Part shown: one piece after another, positions 34,025 to 43,177 of the stretch
Layout: the number at the start of each line of letters is the position of its first letter
Numbering within the stretch: the stretch's first letter is position 1
Assembly (NCBI GenBank): GCA_017991835.1
Contig: JAGOPY010000010.1
Location: forward strand, 62,001-126,000
From: Bacteroidales bacterium
GTDB lineage: Bacteria > Bacteroidota > Bacteroidia > Bacteroidales > JAGOPY01
Reading direction: 5' to 3'
DNA: 64,000 nucleotides
The notes under the pieces: generated by a model
Seen by the model: the letters and a program-made list of their open reading frames with translations, nothing else
What the model was told of the DNA's origin: nothing
Database searches by the model: none
Program-made: the position numbers and the translations under genes

Positions 34025-34576
34025 GTGATCAAACATATCTTATTCATCATCATTGTTTTACTGGCAAATAATTCCTTCTGCCAGCCTGTTTATAAAACAA
34101 AGAATGGCACGGCTTCCTTTGTATCCAATGCCCCGCTGGAGATCATCAGGGCCGAATCTGCAGAGGTGCAGGGCGCCATCGATCCGGGGAAGAAAACATT
34201 CGCCTTTTCCATTGATAATAAGAGTTTTAAAGGGTTTAACAGCCCGCTGCAACAGGAGCATTTTTATGAAAATTACCTGGAGGTTCAGTCTTTTCCTGCC
34301 TCAACTTTTAAAGGGAAGATCATTGAAGATATCGACCTGAACTCTTCACTGGAGCAAACGGTCAGGGCCAAAGGAATGCTGAATATTCACGGCGTTGAAC
34401 AGGAAAGGATTATTAAAGGAACGATCCGGGTGGTAGATGGGAAGATCAGCCTGAAGGCAGATTTTAGCGTGATGCTGGAAGACCATCAGATAAGGATACC
34501 CCGGGTCGTTAACCAGAAGATTGCGGAAAGTATTGACGTTTCAGTCACTGCCGAACTGGTAAAAAGCAATGATTAA
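34025..34576 (+). CDS. YceI-family periplasmic lipid-binding protein (copy 1)
   Basis: A 183-residue lipocalin-like protein starting with GTG. The signal peptide is KHILFIIIVLLANNSFCQ. The YceI pattern is clear: KTKNGTASFVSNAP at the start, SFPASTFKGKI in the middle, LNIHGVEQERIIKGTI, and ADFSVMLEDHQIRIP near the end. Such proteins bind isoprenoid or other lipids in the periplasm. Its last 8 bases overlap the start of the propeller kinase, so the two are coupled. A second YceI gene lies at 39555-40115, beyond the kinase and its regulator. The two are clearly related in pattern but distant in sequence. Confidence 0.9.
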   Translation: MIKHILFIIIVLLANNSFCQPVYKTKNGTASFVSNAPLEIIRAESAEVQGAIDPGKKTFAFSIDNKSFKGFNSPLQQEHFYENYLEVQSFPASTFKGKIIEDIDLNSSLEQTVRAKGMLNIHGVEQERIIKGTIRVVDGKISLKADFSVMLEDHQIRIPRVVNQKIAESIDVSVTAELVKSND

Positions 34577-37484
34577 TGGTCAGAAAATAAGGAGATTGTG
34601 GAGTCCTTTGTTTTGGCTCACGGCTTTTATCTTCCTGATTGCCCATTCAGGATTCTCACAACTTCCGGGCTTTGAGAAGATCAGGATCACCGTCCCGGGG
34701 GAAGGACCTGTCTTTAAAAAAGCTGTTATGGATGCAGATGGATACATCTGGCTGGGTTCCGGACAGGGCCTGTTCCGTTTCGACGGCATTCAGTTCAAAT
34801 CTTTTACCCCCTTACCGGATACGGCTGATTTCCACGTGACTGCACTTCACCTTGACCAGGATCACGATCTCTGGATTGGGTGCAGGGACGGTAAAATATA
34901 CCGGTTGGATCAGGGCCGGATCAACCTCTTTAATCCGGAAGAGGGTACTTCCGGTGTGGTTGTCACCGATATCCTGGTAGCCCAAGACCACAGTATCTGG
35001 TGGTCGACAGCCGGCGAAGGGATCTATTTTTACTCCGGCACCCGGGTCTTCAATATAAACCGTGACGACGGCCTTCCCGACGATTATGTGCATGACCTTG
35101 AATCTGTGAGCGATGGATATGTTGTGGCGGGTACCGATGGCGGGCTGGTTTCGTGTATTTACAGAAACGGGGAGAAAATAGTCAATCCGCTTGCGGCGTC
35201 CGGTGAATTGCCGGATATAATGGTCACTGTGGTCAAAGAGGATAGTGATGGCAACCTCTGGCTGGGTTTCCAGGACGGAGGGATTGGTTTTTTGACGAAC
35301 GACGGGCGGCAATTTATTCAGCCTGCGGCAGATCATGCCTGGGAAGAGGGTCCGGTGAGCGCAGTGACGGTTTCCGGTGCATCGGCGTGGGCAGGCACTT
35401 CAAGCGGTGAATTACTGGAGATCAGTCTGAATGAGAATAATCGGGGAATGATTAATCTGTTACCCGCTGACCTTCAGACCGGCAAAATTTATGACTTGCT
35501 GGAAGACCGGGAAGGCAATATCTGGATACTTTCTGCCGAAGGGCTGTTCCGGTCGACCGGGAACAGGATTCGATACCTGGATGATGTTGGCGGGATTCCG
35601 CTGGCGAATATCCATGCCATCCATGCCGACGAGTTCCGTCCCGGCCTGCTGTGGTTCAGCGACGACCGCGGGTTGTTCTCCCTGGCCGTCGAATCGGGCG
35701 ATGTAAAATCTTACCCGGGTCCGTTTAAAGGGCCCGGACTGAAAATCACCTGCCTTAACCAGGACCGCTTTGGCTACATATGGGCAGGTACTTTTAACTA
35801 CGGGGCGATCAGGCTCAATCCTGCAAATGGCACATTTGATCGAATTACCGAAAGGGATAACCTGGTCAATAACAATGTTTTATCCATATCCCGGCATCAC
35901 GACACCTTGTGGATGGCAACCCTGGGAGGAGCTTCGGAAATCATTCTTGACCCGAATACTTCCGGAAGATCTTATCAGGCCCGGTCATACAATTATGAAA
36001 ACGGGCTGGTCAATAATTTCATCTATTATGTTTATGAGGATGATAAAAACAGGATCTGGCTGGCGACCGACGGAGACGGGATCAATGTCAGGACGCAGGA
36101 CGGATGGTCTTCATACAATGAAAACAATGGCCTTACCGATGATGTGATCTATTCCCTTACGGGGGATAAATATGGCAATATCTGGGCCGGATCGGCATCG
36201 GGCGGATTGTTTAAATTCGATGGGAAGAACTTCATTCACTATGGGCTTGACGAGGGTCTGAGCAGCATTTCCTTCACCGGGATCATGGCAGCAGACGATG
36301 AACTTCTGGCCGTTCATGAGAATGGCCTGGATATCCTACACATTCCAACGGGAAACATCGCTCATTATGGCGGTGACAAAGGATTTGAAGGGATCCAGCC
36401 CGATCTCAACACGATCAGCCGCGACCGCGAAGGGAATATATGGCTGGGGACACGGAAAGGGATCATCCGGTACCGGCCGGGGTCGGCGGTTTCTTATATG
36501 CCCGTCACGGTTCTGGAGGAGATGTCGGTTTACCTGGAACCCCGGGAGTTGAAGGCCGGCCAGGTGTTCGGTTATGCCGACAACCACATTTCATTCCGGT
36601 ATGCAGGCCTTTGGTTTTCCAATCCGGAAAGAGTGAATTACCAGGTTATGCTCGAAGGGTACGACCTGGGCTGGAACGATACTTACAACCGCCAGGTGAC
36701 CTATTCCAGCCTTCCGCCCGGTGAATTTACCTTTAAAGTAAGATCCTCGCTCGACCGGTCTTTTATCAATGCCGGCGAAGTCAGTTACAGCTTCAGGATA
36801 AGGCAACCTGTCTGGATACAACCCTGGTTTATCATCCTGCTGGTCATTATCCTGGCGGCGCTTATCTTTCTATACATTAAAATGCGTGAAAACAGGCTCA
36901 GAAAGAGAGAACAGGAGAAAAAAGAGAAGATCGAGTTTGAGTTCCAGGTGCTGAAAAACCAGGTCAATCCCCATTTTCTCTTCAACAGTTTCAGTACGCT
37001 GATCTCCCTCATCGAAGATAATCCTGAACAGGCGGTACAATATACGGAAAAACTATCTGATTTTTTCAGGACGATCCTGCAATACAAAGACCAGGAGCTG
37101 ATCACCCTGGATGAAGAACTTACGCTCATACAAAGTTATTTCTTCCTTTTGAAGAAACGTTATGGAGATAACCTTTACCTGGATATTCAGCTTGGTGATG
37201 AGCTCAAAAAGGCATTTATCCCGCCCATGACGCTTCAAATCTTGATCGAAAATGCTGTGAAGCATAATGTTATATCGATGAGTAAGCCTTTGTTTATTAA
37301 AGTTTACGAAGATGATGGGAAGATCGTTGTAGAGAACAATCTCCAGCCCAAACTCACTCCCGAAGTCTCCACCGGCATCGGACTTGAAAATATCAGGAAA
37401 AGATATAAACTGATTACCGATAAAGAGGTCATAATTGAGAAATCGGAACTGTTTTTCAGGATTTTTTTACCCTTGATCAAATGA
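34569..37484 (+). CDS. Two-component regulator propeller sensor kinase, LytS-type
   Basis: A 971-residue membrane kinase. The signal/anchor is LFWLTAFIFLIAHSGFSQ. Periplasmic part: two seven-bladed regulator-propeller regions recognised by repeated IWLGS/NLWLGFQDGGI/IWAGTFNYGAI-type blades, then a Y_Y_Y domain (YQVMLEGYDLGWND, YSSLPPGEFTFKVRSS). One membrane segment lies near residues 752-772. The cytoplasmic part is a LytS/His_kinase domain with the His in KNQVNPHFLFNSFSTLI and an ATPase site in GIGLENIRKRYKL. It is not fused to a DNA-binding domain, unlike the hybrid systems of gut Bacteroides. Its partner is the LytTR regulator downstream. The ligand is unknown; propeller sensors often read glycans. 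Confidence 0.92.
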   Translation: MINGQKIRRLWSPLFWLTAFIFLIAHSGFSQLPGFEKIRITVPGEGPVFKKAVMDADGYIWLGSGQGLFRFDGIQFKSFTPLPDTADFHVTALHLDQDHDLWIGCRDGKIYRLDQGRINLFNPEEGTSGVVVTDILVAQDHSIWWSTAGEGIYFYSGTRVFNINRDDGLPDDYVHDLESVSDGYVVAGTDGGLVSCIYRNGEKIVNPLAASGELPDIMVTVVKEDSDGNLWLGFQDGGIGFLTNDGRQFIQPAADHAWEEGPVSAVTVSGASAWAGTSSGELLEISLNENNRGMINLLPADLQTGKIYDLLEDREGNIWILSAEGLFRSTGNRIRYLDDVGGIPLANIHAIHADEFRPGLLWFSDDRGLFSLAVESGDVKSYPGPFKGPGLKITCLNQDRFGYIWAGTFNYGAIRLNPANGTFDRITERDNLVNNNVLSISRHHDTLWMATLGGASEIILDPNTSGRSYQARSYNYENGLVNNFIYYVYEDDKNRIWLATDGDGINVRTQDGWSSYNENNGLTDDVIYSLTGDKYGNIWAGSASGGLFKFDGKNFIHYGLDEGLSSISFTGIMAADDELLAVHENGLDILHIPTGNIAHYGGDKGFEGIQPDLNTISRDREGNIWLGTRKGIIRYRPGSAVSYMPVTVLEEMSVYLEPRELKAGQVFGYADNHISFRYAGLWFSNPERVNYQVMLEGYDLGWNDTYNRQVTYSSLPPGEFTFKVRSSLDRSFINAGEVSYSFRIRQPVWIQPWFIILLVIILAALIFLYIKMRENRLRKREQEKKEKIEFEFQVLKNQVNPHFLFNSFSTLISLIEDNPEQAVQYTEKLSDFFRTILQYKDQELITLDEELTLIQSYFFLLKKRYGDNLYLDIQLGDELKKAFIPPMTLQILIENAVKHNVISMSKPLFIKVYEDDGKIVVENNLQPKLTPEVSTGIGLENIRKRYKLITDKEVIIEKSELFFRIFLPLIK

Positions 37485-37487
37485 TTA

Positions 37488-37576
37488 TTATACCACAAAG
37501 ATCCACGAAGGCCTTAGTCCGGCAGTCAATCACTTTGTGCTCCTTTGTGAAACCTTTGTGTACTTTGTGGTTAATT
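37488..37576. repeat. Dispersed CACAAAG...CTTTGTG inverted repeat, copy 2
   Basis: Begins ACCACAAAGATCCACGAAGG and ends CCTTTGTGTACTTTGTGGTT. It fills the gap between the sensor kinase and the LytTR regulator, which are otherwise expected to be one operon. Confidence 0.75.
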
Positions 37577-37592
37577 AAATGAAATAAAGAAA

Positions 37593-38351
37593 ATGAAACT
37601 TCTTATTATTGAAGATGAACCGGCCAGCGCCCAGCGGCTGAAAAAGATGGTGGAAGAGATGGATCCCGAGGTGAAGGTCCTCGGCATTCTCGACAGCATC
37701 ACCTCCACCATGGATTGGTTCGGCCATCACCCCGAGCCCGATCTGATTCTATCGGACATCCACCTGGCCGACGGGCTCAGTTTCGAAATCTTCAGGCAGA
37801 TCAACATTTCCTGCCCTGTTATCTTCACCACGGCATACGATCAGTACGCCATCCAGGCCTTTAAGCTGAACAGCATCGATTACCTGCTGAAGCCCGTCAG
37901 GAAGGAAGAACTGGCTGAGGCGATCAATAAATTCAAAAAGATGAAGCCGGCCGAATCCCGGGTCGATTTATCGCAGCTCATGGCGCTGATAGGCAAACAG
38001 GAGAAAGAATACCTCAGGCGGGTGGTGATCCGGCTGGGGCAGCAGATCAAGATCGTGGAGATCAAAGATGTGGCTTATTTTTATATCGATGAAAAGATCG
38101 TTTTCGGCGTTACCTTCGGCAAAGACCGCTACCCGATGGACCTGAGCCTCGATCAACTGGAGAAGCAACTCGATCCCGGGCGGTTCTTCCGAATCAACCG
38201 CGCCTTTATCATCAGCCTCGATTCGATCGAAACCATGATCACCTACTCCAAAGCCCGCATCAAGATCAAGCTGAAACCGCCCTGCGAGCTGGAGTCTATC
38301 ACCAGCACAGAGCGGTCGGCCGAGTTCAGGGAGTGGCTGAGAGGAGGTTAG
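37593..38351 (+). CDS. LytTR-family response regulator
   Basis: A 252-residue regulator. The receiver domain has acidic residues EDE at 7-9 and the phosphorylation site Asp55 in LILSDIHLADG, with the conserved Thr and Lys in FTTAYDQYAIQAF and LLKPV. The LytTR DNA-binding domain takes up the last 100 residues (LRRVVIRLGQQIKIVEIKD, then GRFFRINRAFIIS). The kinase just before is LytS-type, the usual partner. The gap between them is filled with a palindromic repeat. Targets cannot be seen directly; the lipoprotein, OB-fold and YceI genes downstream are candidates. Confidence 0.94.
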   Translation: MKLLIIEDEPASAQRLKKMVEEMDPEVKVLGILDSITSTMDWFGHHPEPDLILSDIHLADGLSFEIFRQINISCPVIFTTAYDQYAIQAFKLNSIDYLLKPVRKEELAEAINKFKKMKPAESRVDLSQLMALIGKQEKEYLRRVVIRLGQQIKIVEIKDVAYFYIDEKIVFGVTFGKDRYPMDLSLDQLEKQLDPGRFFRINRAFIISLDSIETMITYSKARIKIKLKPPCELESITSTERSAEFREWLRGG

Positions 38352-38440
38352 GACTGTAAGACTTTAGGACTTTAAGACTTTAAGACTTTAAGACTGTAAG
38401 ACATCGTAATTATATCCTACCGTCTTACCGTCCTACATTC
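38352..38440. repeat. ACTTTAAG tandem repeat with inverted second half
   Basis: GACTTTAAGACTTTAAGACT units (period 8) are followed by CCTACCGTCTTACCGTCC. The second part matches, in reverse complement, a stretch inside the GT39 coding region at 26595-26640. Confidence 0.7.
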
Positions 38441-38479
38441 CCTATTCATCTGCCAAAACTTCCCGTTCATCAACCTTAA

Positions 38480-38512
38480 TTTGCTTCAGGGTGCCTTGTT
38501 GGCGTTACTTTG
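38480..38512 (+). promoter_or_regulatory. Candidate Bacteroidota promoter for the lipoprotein gene
   Basis: TTTG at 38480-38483 as -33, then 21 bases, then TTACTTTG at 38505-38512 as -7 (one mismatch to TAnnTTTG). Transcription would start near 38519, about 20 bases before the ATG at 38540. Confidence 0.45.
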
Positions 38513-38539
38513 CCTCATCAAACAAATATAAAAAACACC

Positions 38540-38968
38540 ATGAAGACTACAGCAAAACTTTTCATCCTCGCGCTGACCATCAGCCTGGCTTCCTGCTCCA
38601 AAAGCAACGACGATAATCCTTCCAATACCAATAACACCGGACAGGTGACCGGTAACTGGAAAGTAACCTACTATTTCGACAGCGGCAAAGACGAGACCAG
38701 CGATTACAACGGGTACACTTTTAATTTCAATACCGGGAATATCCTGGAAGCTGTTACGGGCTCCGCAACTTATACCGGCACATGGACCTTAGGCGAACCG
38801 GGCGACGACGATAACTCCAGTAACAAATTTGTCATTACCATTACAGGAAACAAAGCCATGGATGACCTGACCGACGACTGGAAAATACTTAAAATGACCG
38901 ATACGGAGATCTGGCTGCAGGACGATAACCTGACGAGCGCGGAAGAACTGAGATTCGGAAAGCTATAA
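38540..38968 (+). CDS. Small lipocalin-like lipoprotein
   Basis: A 142-residue protein from the ATG at 38540. The lipoprotein signal is KLFILALTISLASC with Cys19 as lipid anchor, followed by an N/D/T-rich linker (SKSNDDNPSNTNNTG). The rest (TGNWKVTYYFDSGKDETSDYNGYTF and onward) has the pattern of small Bacteroidota lipocalin-like lipoproteins, a beta-rich fold ending in WLQDDNLTSAEELRFGKL. No enzyme motif is seen. It comes just after the LytTR regulator and before the OB-fold and YceI genes on the same strand. Confidence 0.75.
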   Translation: MKTTAKLFILALTISLASCSKSNDDNPSNTNNTGQVTGNWKVTYYFDSGKDETSDYNGYTFNFNTGNILEAVTGSATYTGTWTLGEPGDDDNSSNKFVITITGNKAMDDLTDDWKILKMTDTEIWLQDDNLTSAEELRFGKL

Positions 38969-39020
38969 GTGTTCCAGTGTTCCAAAGTTCCAGTGTTCCA
39001 ATGTTCCGGGTTCCAGAGTT
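38968..39020. repeat. AGTGTTCCA tandem repeat
   Basis: Imperfect copies of GTGTTCCA(A/G) with a period of about 10 (AGTGTTCCAGTGTTCCAAAG and onward) start just after the lipoprotein stop codon. Confidence 0.65.
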
Positions 39021-39075
39021 AATAGTGTTAGTAAATAGAGATTTATAGCGCTTTTGTGCAAAAAATAAAGAAACC

Positions 39076-39516
39076 ATGAAAAAAAGAACAATCATAACCA
39101 TCATTCTGTCCCTGTTTGTCATAGGGGTGATCAGCGCAGGCCTTGTTTATAAATTCGTCATCAACAAGCCTCACGAAAACTATGAGAAAGCCAAACCGGC
39201 CTTTATCATCTCTGCCACCGACCTGTATAACAGCTTTCAGTCGGACCGGACGACAGCCGAAGGTAAATTCAACGGCAAAGTGGTGCTGCTGAGTGGTAAA
39301 CTCGATAAGATCGATTTAGCTGAAAGCCTTGTTACCGGGGTATTTGTCTTTAACCAGGGGATGTTCGGCGACGAAGGGATCCGCTGTGTTATGCTCGGCA
39401 ACCATGCCCAGGCGCTGAAAGCCATCGGACCGGGAACAGAAGTAAAGATCAAAGGATACCTGACCGGCTACAACGATACCGATGTCGTCCTGGAGCAGTG
39501 TTCCATCATACGTTAA
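39076..39516 (+). CDS. Membrane-anchored OB-fold (tRNA_anti-like) protein
   Basis: A 146-residue protein with an N-terminal membrane segment (residues 5-27) and a small OB-fold domain outside the cytoplasm. Visible marks are ISATDLYNSFQSDRTTAEGKFNGKVVLLSGKL, split by a strand-turn-strand pattern, and IKGYLTGYNDTDVVLEQCSI. This fits the tRNA_anti-like family that is common in Bacteroidota. Despite the name it is not expected to bind tRNA when exported. It lies between the lipoprotein and the second YceI gene; these three are often near each other and may act on the same envelope process. Function not known. Confidence 0.75.
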   Translation: MKKRTIITIILSLFVIGVISAGLVYKFVINKPHENYEKAKPAFIISATDLYNSFQSDRTTAEGKFNGKVVLLSGKLDKIDLAESLVTGVFVFNQGMFGDEGIRCVMLGNHAQALKAIGPGTEVKIKGYLTGYNDTDVVLEQCSIIR

Positions 39517-39554
39517 AAATTCAATCGATTATTAATTCAAAAGAATCAAATAAA

Positions 39555-40115
39555 ATGAAAAAGTCACTTAAAATCCTTGTCATCGCGGCTATAGCCATAA
39601 CCGCATCGTTCACCGTCCAGGCCCAGAAATACATGACCAAGAACGGGAATATCAAATTCTACTCCGAAACCCCCATCGAAACTATCGAGGCTACTAACAA
39701 CCAGGTAAATGCTGCCCTCGACAGCCAAACCGGCGACCTGGTATTCAAAGTTCTTATCAAGTCGTTCCAGTTCGAAAAAGCACTCATGCAGGAGCATTTC
39801 AACGAGAACTATATGGAGAGCGACAAGTTCCCGAATTCGACCTTTGTCGGAAAAGTGACCAATCTTACTGCTGTTGATTTCTCAAAAGAAGGGTCTTATG
39901 AAGCGACGATCGAGGGCGACCTGACCATTCACGGCGTAACGAAGAAGATCAGCGAAAAAGGGACGTTTACCGTCAAGGCCGGGGATAAGATCCACGGGAT
40001 CAGCAAATTCAACGTGAAGCCTGCCGATTATTCGATCAAAATCCCGGGTGCGGTTGTCAAAAACATTGCCGAAACCATTGAAGTAACGGTAGATATCGAG
40101 CTGTCGAAAATGTAG
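39555..40115 (+). CDS. YceI-family periplasmic lipid-binding protein (copy 2)
   Basis: A 186-residue protein from the ATG at 39555; an earlier start overlapping the OB-fold gene has no signal. The signal is KKSLKILVIAAIAITASFTVQAQ. Family pattern: KNGNIKFYSETPIETIEATN, SDKFPNSTFVGKV, LTIHGVTKKISEKGTFTV and ISKFNVKPADYSIKIP. It is 38 bases after the OB-fold gene. The two YceI genes of the window flank the kinase/regulator pair, which suggests that this sensory system handles lipids or envelope state; this is inference. Confidence 0.92.
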   Translation: MKKSLKILVIAAIAITASFTVQAQKYMTKNGNIKFYSETPIETIEATNNQVNAALDSQTGDLVFKVLIKSFQFEKALMQEHFNENYMESDKFPNSTFVGKVTNLTAVDFSKEGSYEATIEGDLTIHGVTKKISEKGTFTVKAGDKIHGISKFNVKPADYSIKIPGAVVKNIAETIEVTVDIELSKM

Positions 40116-40204
40116 CAGCACACCACTGTTCCCCATATATCTCCTCCCCGGATCGCTTTTAACAGGGCTTTCCGGGGTTTTTTATGCTGAGATGACTCAA
40201 AAAG

Positions 40205-40316
40205 TTTTAACCTCCAAGGCCACAAAGTAATCACAAAGGCCACAAAGTAATTGATTACCAAATTAAACCCTTTGTGTTACTTCGTGAAGTCCTTTGTGTC
40301 CCTTTGTGGTTAATTA
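40205..40316. repeat. Dispersed CACAAAG...CTTTGTG inverted repeat, copy 3
   Basis: Two GGCCACAAAGTAAT units on the left face CCTTTGTG units on the right, which end in GGTTAATTAATAA. The right arm supplies a TTTG at the -33 position for the next gene. Confidence 0.75.
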
Positions 40317-40325
40317 ATAAATTTG
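40293..40325 (+). promoter_or_regulatory. Candidate promoter for the thioesterase gene, -33 inside repeat
   Basis: TTTG at 40293-40296 belongs to the palindromic repeat. TAAATTTG at 40318-40325 is a perfect -7 box, 21 bases further on. The ATG follows at 40349. Confidence 0.45.
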
Positions 40326-40348
40326 CCTGCAATAATCGTTAAGAATAG

Positions 40349-41095
40349 ATGAACACATTGAAGAAGATCTGGGCTGAGGAATACCCGATCTACTGGTACG
40401 ACACCGACTGCAACGGGCAATTGAAAATGTCGGCCGTTGCCAATTACCTGCAGGAATCGGCCTGGAGGCATGCCAACCATCTCGGCTTTGGCTACGAAGA
40501 TGCCAGGAAACGCAACGAATTCTGGGTGGTCATCAGCCTGATGATCCGGATGATCGGCCAGCCGGTGTGGGGACAGAAAATCATCGTGGAAACATGGCCG
40601 AAAGGGGTGGATAAGTTATTTGCTTACAGGGACTTCAAGATCATGGATCACAACGGGAATGTGATCGGGGCGGCGACCTCGGCGTGGATGATCCTCGACC
40701 AGGATACGAGAAAGCCGAAGAGCGTCGACCTGGTCAAACCGGTGCTGCACCTGGCCACCCACCAGGACGTGCTCGACTGCAATCCCCCGCTGCTACGGCC
40801 GGTGAAAGAGATTGCGACGACCGAACCCCGCAAGGTGCGCTACAGCGAAGTCGACCAGAACGGGCATGTCAACAATATCCGTTACCTCGACTGGAGCGTG
40901 GATGCCCTGCCGGAGGAATGGCACAAGGAGCATCGCATCCATACGCTGACCATCAATTACCTTTCGGAGGTCATGGCCGGGGAGATGATGATGATCTCGA
41001 CGGGCAAGGCGGAAGGGAACTCGGTTGTGGTGCAGGGAACCAGGGAAGACGGGAAGGTGGCGTTCAGGACATTAATCGATTTTCAGGAATTTTGA
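40349..41095 (+). CDS. Acyl-ACP thioesterase
   Basis: A 248-residue double hot-dog protein of the plant FatA/FatB-like family found in many anaerobic bacteria. It releases free fatty acids from acyl-ACP. The N-terminal hot-dog has WYDTDCNGQLKMSAVANYLQESAWRHA. The C-terminal one has VRYSEVDQNGHVNNIRYLDWSVD, with the Asn/His of the active site in GHVNN. Length matches the family. The 3' end overlaps the convergent T9SS gene by 24 bases, so the two coding regions share sequence. It has its own likely promoter, partly made of repeat DNA. Confidence 0.93.
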   Translation: MNTLKKIWAEEYPIYWYDTDCNGQLKMSAVANYLQESAWRHANHLGFGYEDARKRNEFWVVISLMIRMIGQPVWGQKIIVETWPKGVDKLFAYRDFKIMDHNGNVIGAATSAWMILDQDTRKPKSVDLVKPVLHLATHQDVLDCNPPLLRPVKEIATTEPRKVRYSEVDQNGHVNNIRYLDWSVDALPEEWHKEHRIHTLTINYLSEVMAGEMMMISTGKAEGNSVVVQGTREDGKVAFRTLIDFQEF

Positions 41096-42928
41096 GCGGA
41101 AGGTGGTAGTTTGCGTTTTTACTTCGATAACATAAATCCCTGCCGGCAAACTGGAACAATCCACTGCGAATTTCAAATTTCCAATTTCCAGATTCATCAC
41201 CGTCTCTCCAAGCGAATTAAACAGTTTGATCTCCCGGGTTAAATCTTCAGATTCGATCCAAAGCCAGTTTGATGCCGGGTTGGGATAAATTTTCACATGA
41301 TTATCCTGTTGCGGTGAATCGATACCCAGGCATAGCGTTTCGCATACTTCGGGGTTATCGTCGGATTCACATGTGTCGTTGTTCTCAGTCCAGACTGCCG
41401 ATACTTTGTAACAGTATTTTTCTTCAAGGATAATGTCATGATCTTCATAGTTCCATGAAAAAGTCGTATCGAGAAATAGGTAATCGCCGCCATCGGTGTT
41501 ACGGTAGATTTTATAAAGCCATTTATCATTCGGAAATGGCAGCCCGGGAATTACATGGCATGCGATATTCCAGTTGAAATCGAGGTCGTCACTGATATCT
41601 TTTAATGTCTGCCATTGGTCCTGATAGTAGATCATGTTTCCAAATCCATCGATAGCCGGGCCGTCATCAACTCCTCCAGGGTAACCGGTCTGCGCATTGA
41701 CATAATAACCGACCCAGAGATCTTTTGTTACATCAATAGTTACAGTATCAACCAGTGTCACATAGTTCCATTCACTTATCACCGGGTATTGAACAGGCTG
41801 GTCGATAAGCAGGGAGTCGGGTGCGCTTCCGTTCCAGATCCTGATCCGGTAATCCGCGTTTACTTCTGCAGGGACAAAAGCAACTTCCGTGATTACGGCT
41901 CCAGGGAAAATGATCAACTGAGCCGGTTCCCACCTTGAGGCAAACTCAAATTCAGCCGGTTCACCCAAACCGATTGAATTACCGCTGAATACGCCATCAT
42001 CCCAGTTGAACCAGCCATCAAACCATCCCCATCCTCCATAACCATCCCATTCAAGAGTATTGTAATCCGGATTTTCTTCCAGCCACACATCCCAGAGCCC
42101 ATCACAGGTGCGATAAATGTGAATATTATCCAATGCCCATTTATTTATTGCGGACGAATTTTCACCGGTAGCCAGGAACCGGACCTTGAAAACTTTATTC
42201 TTTGCTGTTATTAAAATCCGCTCACTGATCCAATCAAAACTGCCGTCAAAATTGCTATATTCAGATATAGCATTCCAGGTTTCGTTGGTCCAGTTCCACA
42301 CCTGCAAGAATAATTTTTCTGTACCCGTCGATTGGTTTGCATCCATTTTGATGTCGAAATCGAGCCAGATTCTTCCGTTCGTCATCCCCACAGCCGTCAT
42401 GGGGAAGCTCTCCAGGGCGATTTCATAACCGGTCACTGCCGGATTGCCAAGGAATGCTGCGGAAGGTGCAGGATTACCTTCATCGTTTTCGATAATCCAG
42501 TTTTCGCTATCGGTCGTCCATTGCAGCGTTTCAAAGCTGCCCGACGACCAGTCTTCGAGTACCGGCAGCTCCATCCCATAAAAAATTTGTGCCGTATCGC
42601 AGGCGCTTTCGCTGATCCATTCATTGTAGACCGCTTTGGCGCAAAAGCTCCGATTCCCCGGGGTGAGGGTTGTTATATCGAAGATAAAGACGGCAGGTTC
42701 GGCCGGAACGAGGACCGGAAGGTTATCATAAAATATGTCATCGACCAGGATATTGTAAGAAAGCAGTTCTACCGGCTCTCCGGGAAGCGAATCGGGCGGG
42801 AAGATGGTAAGGGTATCGTTCTGGAAAACGACAACCGAAGGCGGTGGATAATAACCGCCGGGCTGGGCGAAGAGAGAAGTGGCCGTCACGATCAGCAGGC
42901 ATACCGCAAAGTACCGCCGGAATTTCAT
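41072..42928 (-). CDS. Secreted T9SS type A protein with fibronectin-like regions
   Basis: A 618-residue protein with signal KFRRYFAVCLLIVTATSLFAQ. Fn3-like regions occur near the start (NILVDDIFYDNLPVLVP) and before the tail (NDKWLYKIYRNTDGGDYLFLDT). Between them lies a beta-sandwich stretch (LEDWSSGSFETLQWTTDSENW), like the MAM or choice-of-anchor domains of secreted Bacteroidota proteins. The sorting tail is VKIYPNPASNWLWIE, then GIYVIEVKTQTTTFRSKFLKI. Inside the tail NLEIGNLKFAV is read from a TTTCAAATTTCCAATTTCC stretch (41168-41190) that matches intergenic repeats. No catalytic motif seen. Confidence 0.85.
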   Translation of the reverse strand: MKFRRYFAVCLLIVTATSLFAQPGGYYPPPSVVVFQNDTLTIFPPDSLPGEPVELLSYNILVDDIFYDNLPVLVPAEPAVFIFDITTLTPGNRSFCAKAVYNEWISESACDTAQIFYGMELPVLEDWSSGSFETLQWTTDSENWIIENDEGNPAPSAAFLGNPAVTGYEIALESFPMTAVGMTNGRIWLDFDIKMDANQSTGTEKLFLQVWNWTNETWNAISEYSNFDGSFDWISERILITAKNKVFKVRFLATGENSSAINKWALDNIHIYRTCDGLWDVWLEENPDYNTLEWDGYGGWGWFDGWFNWDDGVFSGNSIGLGEPAEFEFASRWEPAQLIIFPGAVITEVAFVPAEVNADYRIRIWNGSAPDSLLIDQPVQYPVISEWNYVTLVDTVTIDVTKDLWVGYYVNAQTGYPGGVDDGPAIDGFGNMIYYQDQWQTLKDISDDLDFNWNIACHVIPGLPFPNDKWLYKIYRNTDGGDYLFLDTTFSWNYEDHDIILEEKYCYKVSAVWTENNDTCESDDNPEVCETLCLGIDSPQQDNHVKIYPNPASNWLWIESEDLTREIKLFNSLGETVMNLEIGNLKFAVDCSSLPAGIYVIEVKTQTTTFRSKFLKID

Positions 42929-43177
42929 GGTCTGGTATTTTGGTAATAAAGATACGAAATAAGTATAATCGGTTCGAATGATCCTGTATTTCCCTGAATT
43001 TGAAAATATTTCAATGATTCGTGTTGAATTCAGTTGTTCTTTTCCTTAAATTTACCCTGTCAAGATATTTCTTTCCTGAATTAAAATAAATTTATATACC
43101 TGGAGCCCGGAAACCAGCCATCAAACGGGGCGGAACCGAAAAGCCACACGAGTAGGACAACCAAAATCCAAACTAAA

